A stretch of 64,000 nt of DNA from D37C17 sp964551815. GTDB taxonomy: Bacteria; Fidelibacterota; Marinisomatia; SCGC-AAA003-L08; D37C17. Position 1 is the first letter of the stretch. Every line of letters begins with the position of its first letter. The stretch lies in assembly GCA_964551815.1 (NCBI GenBank), contig CAZKEL010000001.1, positions 1-64,000 of the forward strand. Direction: 5' to 3'. Position numbers and translations under genes: made by a program. The notes beneath the pieces are model-generated. The model saw nothing but the letters and a program-made list of their open reading frames with translations. It made no database searches and was not told the DNA's origin. Below are positions 35,015 through 42,577 of the stretch, piece after piece.

Positions 35015-35670
35015 ACTTTTCTCAATTTATCAATAGTGCTCCGGAAAATTAACCTTATAAATTTTAGGGTATCAAAGAGATTATTTATGGAACTGCTTTC
35101 AAAATTATACAAGGTTGAAATGGGGACAGATGCAAAATTTTCATTATTCGTCCCCACTTTTATCAAAACTTCAGATTCAAATTGAAATCCGGTTTCACAA
35201 TATTCATATTTCAAAACTGAATCTAATTGATAACGCCTAAATCCACATTGTGAATCTGAGATTTTCTGCCCTGAAAAATAGGAGAGTATGCTGGAGGTTA
35301 ATTTATTGGATACCCTTCGGTGATATGGCATATCTTTATGAAAAGTACGTTTTCCATATACCAATGGCACTTCGAAGTCTATTTTTAAGAATTCAGGGAT
35401 AAATTGAGGATCATGTTGAGAGTCTGCATCTAAGGTAATAACATGAGTATAACCAGATTCAAGTGCGTACATAAATCCTTTTATTAGCGAAAAACCCTTC
35501 CCCATATTTTCTTTATTTTGAAGTACGGTATGATGAATATTTTCTAAAGGAGGAGTGGAACCATCATCAACTACAATAACAGGTAAATTTGAATCCTTCA
35601 GAATTGCTTTTAATAATTCAGGAAAAGTTTTTGGTGGATTATATGCAGGAATCAGAATTGCCGGATTCAT
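35011..35670 (-). CDS. Family 2 glycosyltransferase
   Basis: A 219-residue GT-A fold glycosyltransferase. It opens with AILIPAYNPP, then VIVVDDGSTPP, GKGFSLIKGF and THVITLDADSQHDPQFIPEF, where the DxD-type metal site is DAD. SDSQCGFRRY and ETGFQFESEVLIK follow. This resembles the polyprenyl-phosphate or DPM1-like subgroup that glycosylates lipid carriers, but it lacks a C-terminal membrane anchor and the acceptor is unknown. It is the first gene after tRNA-Pro and its terminator, and heads the GT2-yqaA-tamB-tamA run. Confidence 0.85.
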   Translation of the reverse strand: MNPAILIPAYNPPKTFPELLKAILKDSNLPVIVVDDGSTPPLENIHHTVLQNKENMGKGFSLIKGFMYALESGYTHVITLDADSQHDPQFIPEFLKIDFEVPLVYGKRTFHKDMPYHRRVSNKLTSSILSYFSGQKISDSQCGFRRYQLDSVLKYEYCETGFQFESEVLIKVGTNNENFASVPISTLYNFESSSINNLFDTLKFIRLIFRSTIDKLRKV

Positions 35671-35689
35671 TAGATTATCGTGGTTAAAT

Positions 35690-35734
35690 ATAGAAAATAA
35701 AAAAACTCCATTTCAAATTGAGAAACAGAGTTTT
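35690..35734 (-). terminator. Rho-independent terminator after tRNA-Pro
   Basis: On the minus strand, 8 bases after the tRNA discriminator, AAAACTCTGTTTC pairs with GAAATGGAGTTTT around a 7-nt loop (13 bp including two G-U pairs). It is followed directly by a T-rich run (TTTATTTT). It would end transcripts leaving tRNA-Pro and lies just before the GT2 gene. Confidence 0.75.
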
Positions 35735-35741
35735 ACTACTG

Positions 35742-35815
<74 letters not shown>

Positions 35816-35885
35816 ATATTAATTTTTAAAAAAAATCAACGGGGTAAAATTAACCAGGTTTGACAAAGAGATTACAGGTGTTTTA

Positions 35886-36269
35886 TTAATCTTTAAACTG
35901 CTCAATAATTTTTATCAGTTCCCCTAACCCTTTTCTGAGATCTTTTAGAGTTTCCAGATCCATATTATTGCTTAGTCTTACAATTTTATTTGCAGAAATC
36001 TCTTTTTTTATTGTCTTCTGTTTAGGAGGTTCTTTTAAATATTGCTTTGCACCCTTAATGGTAAATTTCCGGTCATATAACAAAGATTTAATTCCCATAA
36101 TTAAATCAATATCACCGGAGCGGTAAGTCCTGTTACCTGCACGGTTTTTGGTAGGCTTTAATTGTGAGAACTCAGTCTCCCAGTACCTTAGTACATATTG
36201 CTTCAATCCGGTAACTTCACTTACTTCGCTGATTGAATAGTATAATTTCTTAATATCCCTGGCTTCCAT
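35886..36269 (-). CDS. MerR family transcriptional regulator
   Basis: A 127-residue DNA-binding protein of the MerR superfamily. The winged helix-turn-helix spans about residues 10-75 (YSISEVSEVTGLKQYVLRYWETEF, then NRAGNRTYRSGDIDLI and LLYDRKFTIKGAKQYLKE). The C terminus is a short charged helix with no cysteine-rich effector site, so no metal or drug ligand can be proposed. This short LKQYVLRYWE type is common as a single chromosomal copy in Bacteroidota-like genomes. It lies downstream of the deacetylase-like gene (62-bp gap) and upstream of tRNA-Pro. Confidence 0.88.
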   Translation of the reverse strand: MEARDIKKLYYSISEVSEVTGLKQYVLRYWETEFSQLKPTKNRAGNRTYRSGDIDLIMGIKSLLYDRKFTIKGAKQYLKEPPKQKTIKKEISANKIVRLSNNMDLETLKDLRKGLGELIKIIEQFKD

Positions 36270-36331
36270 AATAGATCAATTAAATATATTCTTAAAGTAG
36301 TGCTTTAACTTAATCACACAATACATATCAA

Positions 36332-37051
36332 TCAAAGGATTTCTTTTACTACTATAGTTGCATTGGCACAGGAATGAATTACATTTTCTTTCCATATTTC
36401 GTAACTATTATTATCTAATTTATTTTGCAAATTATTAATAGAATCTATTGAATAAATTGATCTGTAATAATGAATTGACATTGAAGCAGGTAGCACTTTT
36501 TTCTCCTTTATTCTCTTTTGTATATATATTTCTTCGAATCCAGAATTTTCTAATAATTTAACATGTAAGTGATTAAATTTTCCAAAGGGTGGAGTAAAAG
36601 CCTTCACCGTATCCTGAATAATATCCTCAAGTATCTTCTTTGAGGTTGCCAATTCGATTTCAATTTCCGAATTCTTTAAAGCTGATAAAGAGGAATGAGT
36701 ATGGCCATGACTTCCTACTTCCCATCCTGCTTTATATAACTCACGAAGATTATCTACAGATAAATGTCTGATTCTATTTATCCCAAAATGAACATCCCAG
36801 CTGTTCTCACGATCTAAAAAAGCACTGACTGGAAATACTTTTCCTTTGAAGCCGTAATGGGTTAAAACTGGATATGCATATTCCATTATTGATCTGCAAC
36901 CATCGTGAAAGCAGAAGTTAATGGGAAAAGTGATATTTCCGGTGTCTATCCTTTTCCGTAAAAATTTAACCTGCTGGTGAAACTTTACCGGATGTATAAA
37001 ATTAAGACCTAAACGGAAATTTGTGTGAAAACTGTGATAGGTGAGATTAAT
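36332..37051 (-). CDS. Polysaccharide deacetylase-like (NodB fold) protein with apparent AUU start
   Basis: A NodB/CE4-fold protein. The frame is open from 37051, overlapping the ald stop, and encodes the normal family beginning NLTYHSFHTN, then motif 1 as FCFHDGC (canonical TFDDG), the metal-binding GSHGHTHSSLS (H-x3-H intact) and motif 3 as TPPFGK (canonical RPPYG). The only in-frame ATG (36886) comes after motif 1 and would delete the first strands, so it is not a believable start. No ATG, GTG or TTG lies upstream of it within the frame. The natural start is ATT 37051, giving 239 residues. The missing first Asp and the missing Arg suggest altered or lost deacetylase activity. A decaying gene is the main alternative. 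Confidence 0.55.
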   Translation of the reverse strand: MNLTYHSFHTNFRLGLNFIHPVKFHQQVKFLRKRIDTGNITFPINFCFHDGCRSIMEYAYPVLTHYGFKGKVFPVSAFLDRENSWDVHFGINRIRHLSVDNLRELYKAGWEVGSHGHTHSSLSALKNSEIEIELATSKKILEDIIQDTVKAFTPPFGKFNHLHVKLLENSGFEEIYIQKRIKEKKVLPASMSIHYYRSIYSIDSINNLQNKLDNNSYEIWKENVIHSCANATIVVKEIL

Positions 37052-38183
37052 GAAGGGCTAATTCTTGTTTATTTAAAACAATTGCCGGAGGAGTATAGTC
37101 TAAATTAAAAGCAGTGGCAACACCTTGATGGGTTACCATCCCTTTATAAATATTTAACCCTTTTAACAATGCATCATTTGCCTGTAAAGCATCCAAACAC
37201 CCTTGCTCAGCAATTTGTTTCACATAAGGATAAGTCGTATTGGCTAATGCAATGGTTGAAGTAAATGGTACTGAGCCAGGCATATTTGCCACACAGTAAT
37301 GAATAATGCCATCCACTTCATAGGTTGGCTTTGCATGAGTAGTGGGTTGACAGGTCTCAACACAACCGCCCTGATCCACAGCAACATCAACTATAACAGA
37401 TCCTTTTTGCATGAGTGAAAGCATATCCCTGGTGACCAGATTTGGTGCTTTTGCACCTACCACCAGGACTGCTCCAATTAATAAATCAGTTTTTGGGAGC
37501 AAGTCCTGTATAGTATGACTGTTTGAGTAAAGTGTAAAAACATTAGATGGCATAATATCGTCCAGATATTTCAATCTAGATGCATCAATATCTAATATAT
37601 ATACTTTTGCCCCTAACCCCGCAGCAAGTTTTGCAGCATTCATTCCAACCACACCACCACCAAGGATGGTCACGGTAGCAGGTTCAACGCCGGGAACACC
37701 GCTGAGGAGCTTGCCAATGCCCCCCATATTCCCTTCAAGGCATTTTGCACCGTTTTGAACTGCCATTCTACCGGCAACTTCACTCATTGGAATTAAAAGA
37801 GGCAGTTGATTATCTCCGGTTTGCACCGTTTCATAAGCAATAGCAATAGAGCCTGTATCTGCTATACCCCGGGTTAATTTTTCACTGGCAGCAAAATGAA
37901 AGTAAGTGAATATGATCTGATCTTCCCTGATAAGAGCATATTCTTCAGGTTGTGGTTCTTTCACTTTTACGATCATGTCTGCATGAGCAAACACTTCCTC
38001 AGGAGATTCAACAATTTTTGCACCTGCTTTTAGGTAATCATCATCTGCAAATCCGCTCCCAACCCCAGCATTGGATTGCACTATTACTGTGTGACCTAGA
38101 CGAGACAAGTCCTCCACGCCAAAGGGTAACAGAGACACACGATTTTCGTTATTTTTTATCTCTTTTGGAATCCCTATAATCAT
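37047..38183 (-). CDS. ald: Alanine dehydrogenase
   Basis: An NAD-dependent enzyme that interconverts L-alanine and pyruvate plus ammonia. Full-length family features: MIIGIPKEIKNNENRVSL with the substrate-binding Arg, VKVKEPQPEE (catalytic Lys region), IFTYFHFAAS, AYETVQ, the Rossmann loop TVTILGGGVVGMNAAKLAAGLG and VDVAVDQGGCVETCQPTTH. At 378 residues it is near the usual 371. It follows pnp after 33 bp on the same strand, and its TAA stop is shared with the apparent start of the deacetylase-like gene. Confidence 0.96.
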   Translation of the reverse strand: MIIGIPKEIKNNENRVSLLPFGVEDLSRLGHTVIVQSNAGVGSGFADDDYLKAGAKIVESPEEVFAHADMIVKVKEPQPEEYALIREDQIIFTYFHFAASEKLTRGIADTGSIAIAYETVQTGDNQLPLLIPMSEVAGRMAVQNGAKCLEGNMGGIGKLLSGVPGVEPATVTILGGGVVGMNAAKLAAGLGAKVYILDIDASRLKYLDDIMPSNVFTLYSNSHTIQDLLPKTDLLIGAVLVVGAKAPNLVTRDMLSLMQKGSVIVDVAVDQGGCVETCQPTTHAKPTYEVDGIIHYCVANMPGSVPFTSTIALANTTYPYVKQIAEQGCLDALQANDALLKGLNIYKGMVTHQGVATAFNLDYTPPAIVLNKQELALH

Positions 38184-38216
38184 AGACTACCTCATATACA
38201 GAGCATCTGCATCAAT

Positions 38217-40343
38217 TTAATGTTTTTGAAACTTCTTTCTTTTTTTCTCAGGTGGTGAATAATCCTCAGGTTTTTCCATCAATGCTTTCATACTGAAATC
38301 AAGGCGTTTCATCTCATCAATTTTAATGAGTTTCACTTTAACCTCATCCCCGATTTTCACCACATCTTCCACTTTCTTCACATGTTCCCAGTTAAGGGCT
38401 GAAATATGCACCAGGCCTTCTTTACCGGGAGCTATTTTAACAAATGCTCCAAAGTCCATAATGCGTACTACTTCTGCATCATAAGTCTCCCCTACAACCG
38501 GAACAAGATTATAGGAGTCCAAGATTTTTACTACTTCATCAATTTTATCCTGGTCCTGTCCCATTACAACACACATACCATCGTCTTCAACGGAAATTTC
38601 GCATTCGTATTCTTCACATACACTTTTGATGTTTTTCCCGCCTGGTCCAATGAAATCACCGATTCGGTCAACAGGAATAGATGCCTGGCCAATTTTCGGA
38701 GCATAGATAGAAAGTCTGTCGCGATGAGCTTCTAACTCTCTTTTCATTTCATTTAGTATATGGATTCGTCCTTCTTTAGCCTGTTGGAGTGCTTCCCTCA
38801 TCATATCTATGGGAAGACCTTCTATTTTTAAGTCCATTTGAATTGCAGTTATGCCTTCTTCAGAACCAGCCACCTTAAAGTCCATATCTCCCAGATGATC
38901 TTCTGTTCCTAAAATATCAGTTAATATGGCATAGTTGTTTTCATCTTCAAGCACAAGGCCCATAGCAACACCTGCAATAGGTGTCTTAACAGGAACACCA
39001 GCATCCATAAGAGCCAGAGAAGAACCACAAACTGTCGCCATTGAAGAAGAACCATTGGACTCCAGCACCTCAGATACTAATCTTATGGTATAAGGAAAAT
39101 TCTCGAAATCAGGGAGAGAAGGAGTAATGGCTCTCTCAGCCAGGTTTCCATGCCCAATCTCCCGTCTGCTTACAGAGAATTTAGGTTTTGCTTCTCCTAC
39201 ACTGAAGGGAGGGAAATTATAATGAAGGATATGCTTTTTATAGGATAAGCCTTCAATATTGTCCAACATTTGTTCATCTCTTTTAGAGCCTAATGTGGTC
39301 ACTACAAGTGCTTGAGTTTCACCACGTGTAAACAGTGCTGAACCGTGGGTTCTGGGGAGAACAGAAGTTTCAATATCAATCTGTCTCACTGTTTTTGTAT
39401 CCCTGCCGTCAGCACGTGTACCTGCAAGTGTTTTCGCCCGAAGGTCAGCAGTAATTGCATCATCAATGATTTGTGCGATTGCCCCGCCATCTTCAGGATA
39501 TTCATCTTCCAGCTGGGAAATAATATCTGAGGTAAATTCTCTAATATCTCCATATCGATCTGACTTGTTTTTAGGGTCATTCAACACACCGATTTTACCA
39601 TCAATGAGAGTATTAACTTTATCATGCAATTCCTGATTTATTTCAGGTTCTTTAATCTCTCTTTTCGGTTTTCCGCATTCGGCAACCATTTCTTCCTGGA
39701 GGGCAATAATATCTTTAATTGCTTCGTGCCCATATTGGATAGCAGTTAAAAAATCGTCTTCAGAAATAAAGTCTGCTTCACCTTCAACCATGACGATGGA
39801 GTCCTTCCTTCCTGAGATGATGATCTCCATATCACTTTCTTCTTTTACAGAATTCAGCGGATTAATAACAAATTCACCATTTATTCTGCCTACTGTAACT
39901 GAGGCTACAGGTCCGTCCCAGGGGACATCAGATATTGCCAGAGAAGCAGATGCTCCAATTGTACCCAGAATATCACCGTCATTTTCCCCATCGAAAGACA
40001 ATACATTTATTGCTACCTGGGTTTCATTATTAAATCCCTTAGGAAACAGTGGGCGTAATGGTCTGTCGGTTAATCTTGCACCTATAATTTCCTTTTCTGA
40101 AGGTCGGGCTTCCCGTTTGAAAAATCCACCAGGAATTTTACCTGATGCATAAAATTTTTCCCTGTAATCTACAGATAAGGGGAAAAATCCACGATCCGGT
40201 TCATCCCCTTTTCCAGAAGTGCTGGTAACTAATACTACTGTATCACCGTAAGTTACTAATACCGATCCGCTAGCTTGCTTAGCCAAACGACCGGTTTCCA
40301 ATGTCAGGGTTCTGCCTGACAACTCTATACTTTTCTTTATCAT
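38217..40343 (-). CDS. pnp: Polyribonucleotide nucleotidyltransferase (PNPase)
   Basis: A phosphorolytic 3'-5' exoribonuclease and degradosome component. Two RNase PH domains (about 1-215 and 300-540) flank a helical linker; RKFYASGKIPGGFFKREARPSE-type and FPPFSVGEAKPKFSVSRREIGHGNLAERA segments and DILGTEDHLGDMDFKVAGS are visible. A KH domain (GDFIGPGGKNIKSVCEEY, about 560) and an S1 domain (YDAEVVRIMDFGAFVKIAPGKEGLVHIS, about 625-695) complete it. At 708 residues it is normal. It lies 14 bp after rpsO, the classical order, in which RNase III processing of the rpsO-pnp mRNA controls expression in E. coli. Confidence 0.97.
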   Translation of the reverse strand: MIKKSIELSGRTLTLETGRLAKQASGSVLVTYGDTVVLVTSTSGKGDEPDRGFFPLSVDYREKFYASGKIPGGFFKREARPSEKEIIGARLTDRPLRPLFPKGFNNETQVAINVLSFDGENDGDILGTIGASASLAISDVPWDGPVASVTVGRINGEFVINPLNSVKEESDMEIIISGRKDSIVMVEGEADFISEDDFLTAIQYGHEAIKDIIALQEEMVAECGKPKREIKEPEINQELHDKVNTLIDGKIGVLNDPKNKSDRYGDIREFTSDIISQLEDEYPEDGGAIAQIIDDAITADLRAKTLAGTRADGRDTKTVRQIDIETSVLPRTHGSALFTRGETQALVVTTLGSKRDEQMLDNIEGLSYKKHILHYNFPPFSVGEAKPKFSVSRREIGHGNLAERAITPSLPDFENFPYTIRLVSEVLESNGSSSMATVCGSSLALMDAGVPVKTPIAGVAMGLVLEDENNYAILTDILGTEDHLGDMDFKVAGSEEGITAIQMDLKIEGLPIDMMREALQQAKEGRIHILNEMKRELEAHRDRLSIYAPKIGQASIPVDRIGDFIGPGGKNIKSVCEEYECEISVEDDGMCVVMGQDQDKIDEVVKILDSYNLVPVVGETYDAEVVRIMDFGAFVKIAPGKEGLVHISALNWEHVKKVEDVVKIGDEVKVKLIKIDEMKRLDFSMKALMEKPEDYSPPEKKRKKFQKH

Positions 40344-40357
40344 TTCTTTCCTTGTTT

Positions 40358-40627
40358 TTATTTACGAATTTTTAATGTTTCTAATACATTTTTATAGCTT
40401 TCCAGATTGGTTTTACGTAGAAAATGTAACAATCTCCGTCTTTTTGATACGAGTATCACCAATCCTCTTCGACCACTATGATCTTTTTTATTCTTTTTTA
40501 AGTGCTCGGTAATGTTTCTGATACGCTCTGTTAACACAGCAATTTGTGTTTCAGTTGCACCAGTATCAGAGTCATTTTTTCCAAATTCTTTAGTTAATTC
40601 TTCGACTCTTTCTTTAGTTACTGACAT
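40358..40627 (-). CDS. rpsO: 30S ribosomal protein S15
   Basis: An 89-residue primary binding protein of the 16S rRNA central domain. Conserved segments: FGKNDSDTGATETQIAVLTERI, then HLKKNKKDHSGRRGLVILVSKRRRLLHFLRK with the rRNA-contacting His, Asp and Ser residues, and the closing LETLKIRK. A GGAGAACG ribosome binding site precedes the ATG. It lies between ribF and pnp in the conserved nusA-infB-rbfA-truB-ribF-rpsO-pnp order. Confidence 0.98.
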   Translation of the reverse strand: MSVTKERVEELTKEFGKNDSDTGATETQIAVLTERIRNITEHLKKNKKDHSGRRGLVILVSKRRRLLHFLRKTNLESYKNVLETLKIRK

Positions 40628-40654
40628 TTTCGTTCTCCTTATGTCTTAATTGCT

Positions 40655-41581
40655 TTATATTGATAAACATACCTCTTTGTCTAAATTGAGTTGAGAAATC
40701 AACTCATCAGCAGAAGCATATTTTTTTTCTTTTCTTATAAATTGTTTAAAATGGAGGGTTATTGATTTGTCATATAGCTGGTAAGCATTACTGCCAAATA
40801 TATGCACTTCAACCATTAAGCTGCCCTCTTCATAAAATGTTGGGCGTTTTCCAATATTACACATTCCAGGATATTTTTTTCCATCAACTTCTGTATCTAC
40901 GCAATATACGCCCATTTTTGGCATTAAGCGGGTTTCTGTATCAACCTTTATATTCGCAGTCGGGAAGTTTAATTTATTACCTAACCGGGCACCTTTTACA
41001 ACGATTCCGCTCAGTTCGTATTCTCTGCCAAGCATGGAATTTGCTTTTTCAATATCACCCAGTTTTAATAAGCGACGAATTTCTGTGCTGCTAATGTTTT
41101 TATTATTTACGGTAATAGGCTCTACCACATGCAGTCCATAACCATATACTTCTTGTTGAGATAACAGAAATTTACTGTCCCCTTTCTGGTTCATGCCAAA
41201 ATGATGGTCATAGCCAATAATAATATCTAAGGGATTAAAATTTTTCATGAGATATTCTCTCAAGAAAGTGTGGGCAGTAATTTGTGAAAAGGATAAGTCA
41301 AATGGAATTAACCATACATAATCAATTCCTTCTTGATCAAGGATTCTTAATTTGTTTTCTGTAGTAATAAGCTGCTGATTGGAAAGAAAATCTGAATTGA
41401 TTACCGTTTTGGGATGCGGGTCAAATGAAATGACGACTGATGGAACAGATTTTTCATCAGCAAGGGTTAACACTTGATGGATAACAGATTTATGCCCCAT
41501 ATGCAATCCATCGAATGACCCAATAGTCACTACAGAACTATTAAATTGTTTAACCTCTTCTAATGTCTGGCAGACAACCAT
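40655..41581 (-). CDS. ribF: Bifunctional riboflavin kinase / FMN adenylyltransferase
   Basis: RibF makes FMN from riboflavin and then FAD. The N-terminal adenylyltransferase domain has VTIGSFDGLHMGHKSVI (the nucleotidyl-transfer motif GxFDGxHxGH), SFDPHP, and ISSTEIRRLLKLGDIEKAN. The C-terminal flavokinase domain has GIVVKGARLGNKLNFPTANI (canonical GxxLGFPTANI), GVYCVDTEVDGKKYPGMCNIGKRPT and VEVHIF. At 308 residues it is normal. The start at 41581 lies 22 nt inside the end of truB. Confidence 0.96.
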   Translation of the reverse strand: MVVCQTLEEVKQFNSSVVTIGSFDGLHMGHKSVIHQVLTLADEKSVPSVVISFDPHPKTVINSDFLSNQQLITTENKLRILDQEGIDYVWLIPFDLSFSQITAHTFLREYLMKNFNPLDIIIGYDHHFGMNQKGDSKFLLSQQEVYGYGLHVVEPITVNNKNISSTEIRRLLKLGDIEKANSMLGREYELSGIVVKGARLGNKLNFPTANIKVDTETRLMPKMGVYCVDTEVDGKKYPGMCNIGKRPTFYEEGSLMVEVHIFGSNAYQLYDKSITLHFKQFIRKEKKYASADELISQLNLDKEVCLSI

Positions 41582-42219
41582 GACGAAAATTTATCCGGTG
41601 TAATACAGTTATTTTTATCAAATTCACCTATCCTGGTTCGTTGTAAAGATTGCACAAAACCCAGGGTCCCTAATTCTTTAGAAATATCTTTAGCCAAAGA
41701 TCGAATATAGGTACCACGCCCGCAGATTACCCTAATTGAAATTGATGTTGGCGAATAATCTAAAAGTGAAATTTTAACAATTTTTACTTTTCTTTTATCT
41801 CTGGGTATTTCTATGCCTTTTCTTGCATAGGTGTATAACGGTTTCCCATCTTTTTTTAAAGCAGAATACATAGGAGGAGTTTGTTCATATCCCCCAATAA
41901 ATTTTTGAAAACTGTTCTCAATAATTTCTTTATTCAGCTTGGGAACAGGAGCCTCATTAACTATGTTTCCTGTAGAGTCCAGCGTATCAGTTTCTTTCCC
42001 TAAGGTTATGTGGGCAATATATTCTTTTTCCTTATCCATAAAAGATTCAACTTTTTTGGTATAACTTCCTGCACATAACATGAGTACACCTTCAGCAAAT
42101 GGGTCCAATGTGCCTGCATGTCCCACTTTTGAGGGTTTAATCTGTCCCCTAATTTTTTTCACTACATCAAAAGAAGTCCAGTCAACGGGCTTCCAAATAG
42201 GTATGACGGCATTAATCAT
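41560..42219 (-). CDS. truB: tRNA pseudouridine(55) synthase, short form
   Basis: TruB makes pseudouridine 55 in the T-loop of most tRNAs. The catalytic core is intact: IWKPVDWTSFDVVKKI, KVGHAGTLDPFAEGVLMLC with the catalytic Asp in LDP, KEYIAHITLGKETDT, QTPPMYSALKKDGKPLY, and VICGRGTYIRSLAKDI. The protein ends after FVQSLQRTRIGEFDKNN plus a short tail, so the C-terminal PUA domain of E. coli TruB is absent, as in several other phyla. I chose ATG 42219, which gives the 8-nt ATGATTAA overlap with rbfA. An in-frame ATG 18 bases upstream is less likely. Confidence 0.95.
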   Translation of the reverse strand: MINAVIPIWKPVDWTSFDVVKKIRGQIKPSKVGHAGTLDPFAEGVLMLCAGSYTKKVESFMDKEKEYIAHITLGKETDTLDSTGNIVNEAPVPKLNKEIIENSFQKFIGGYEQTPPMYSALKKDGKPLYTYARKGIEIPRDKRKVKIVKISLLDYSPTSISIRVICGRGTYIRSLAKDISKELGTLGFVQSLQRTRIGEFDKNNCITPDKFSSWLSARH

Positions 42220-42577
42220 CTTTATGGATTTTATCAATGAGGAGGTCTATTCTCTCTGCCTGTTCAAGAGTATCATCATAAAAAAAGCGAAATTGAGGTG
42301 TATATTTCAATGCCAGTTTTTCCCCGACCAAATGGCGGATATGTTGTTTTTTCTCTTTTAGAATAATCAATAATTCCTTTTTAGGTATTTTATTTTCAAG
42401 AAAACTCACATATACTTTTGCCAGCTTTAAATCTTCTGTCACCCTTACCTCAGTTACAGTTAACAGTCCCGCTTCAGGGATAAAGATTTCAGAAATGAAA
42501 ATATTCCCAAGAATTTGCCTGATTTCATCTCCAACCCTGTCATTTCTTTTATAGGGTTTATTAGTGAAAGAATCTAT
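42212..42577 (-). CDS. rbfA: Ribosome-binding factor A with apparent AUA start codon
   Basis: A KH-fold factor for late 30S assembly. The recognisable RbfA sequence RNDRVGDEIRQILGNIF, then EAGLLTVTEVRVTEDLKLAKVYVSFL, extends well upstream of the first ordinary start codon (GTG 42442, which would leave 76 residues and remove the first helix and strand). The only upstream position with a ribosome binding site is ATA at 42577: AAGGAG lies six bases before it and it overlaps the infB stop as ATAG. That gives 121 residues, the normal RbfA length. Changing ATA to ATG would turn the infB TAG into TGG, so a base-call error is unlikely. The rbfA identity is firm; the AUA start is inference. Confidence 0.88.
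   Translation of the reverse strand: MDSFTNKPYKRNDRVGDEIRQILGNIFISEIFIPEAGLLTVTEVRVTEDLKLAKVYVSFLENKIPKKELLIILKEKKQHIRHLVGEKLALKYTPQFRFFYDDTLEQAERIDLLIDKIHKDD

Noticed and set aside
36332..36886. Deacetylase-like gene starting at ATG 36886
   Set aside because: That ATG lies after motif 1 (FHDG), which is well formed in the upstream open frame, and no ribosome binding site precedes it.
38406..38735. Plus-strand ORF of 109 codons opposite pnp
   Set aside because: It is antisense to a strongly conserved gene, has no family resemblance, and its composition follows the pnp reverse complement.
42212..42442. rbfA starting at GTG 42442 (76 residues)
   Set aside because: It would remove about 45 residues of recognisable RbfA sequence and has no ribosome binding site. 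The upstream ATA with AAGGAG fits the family length.
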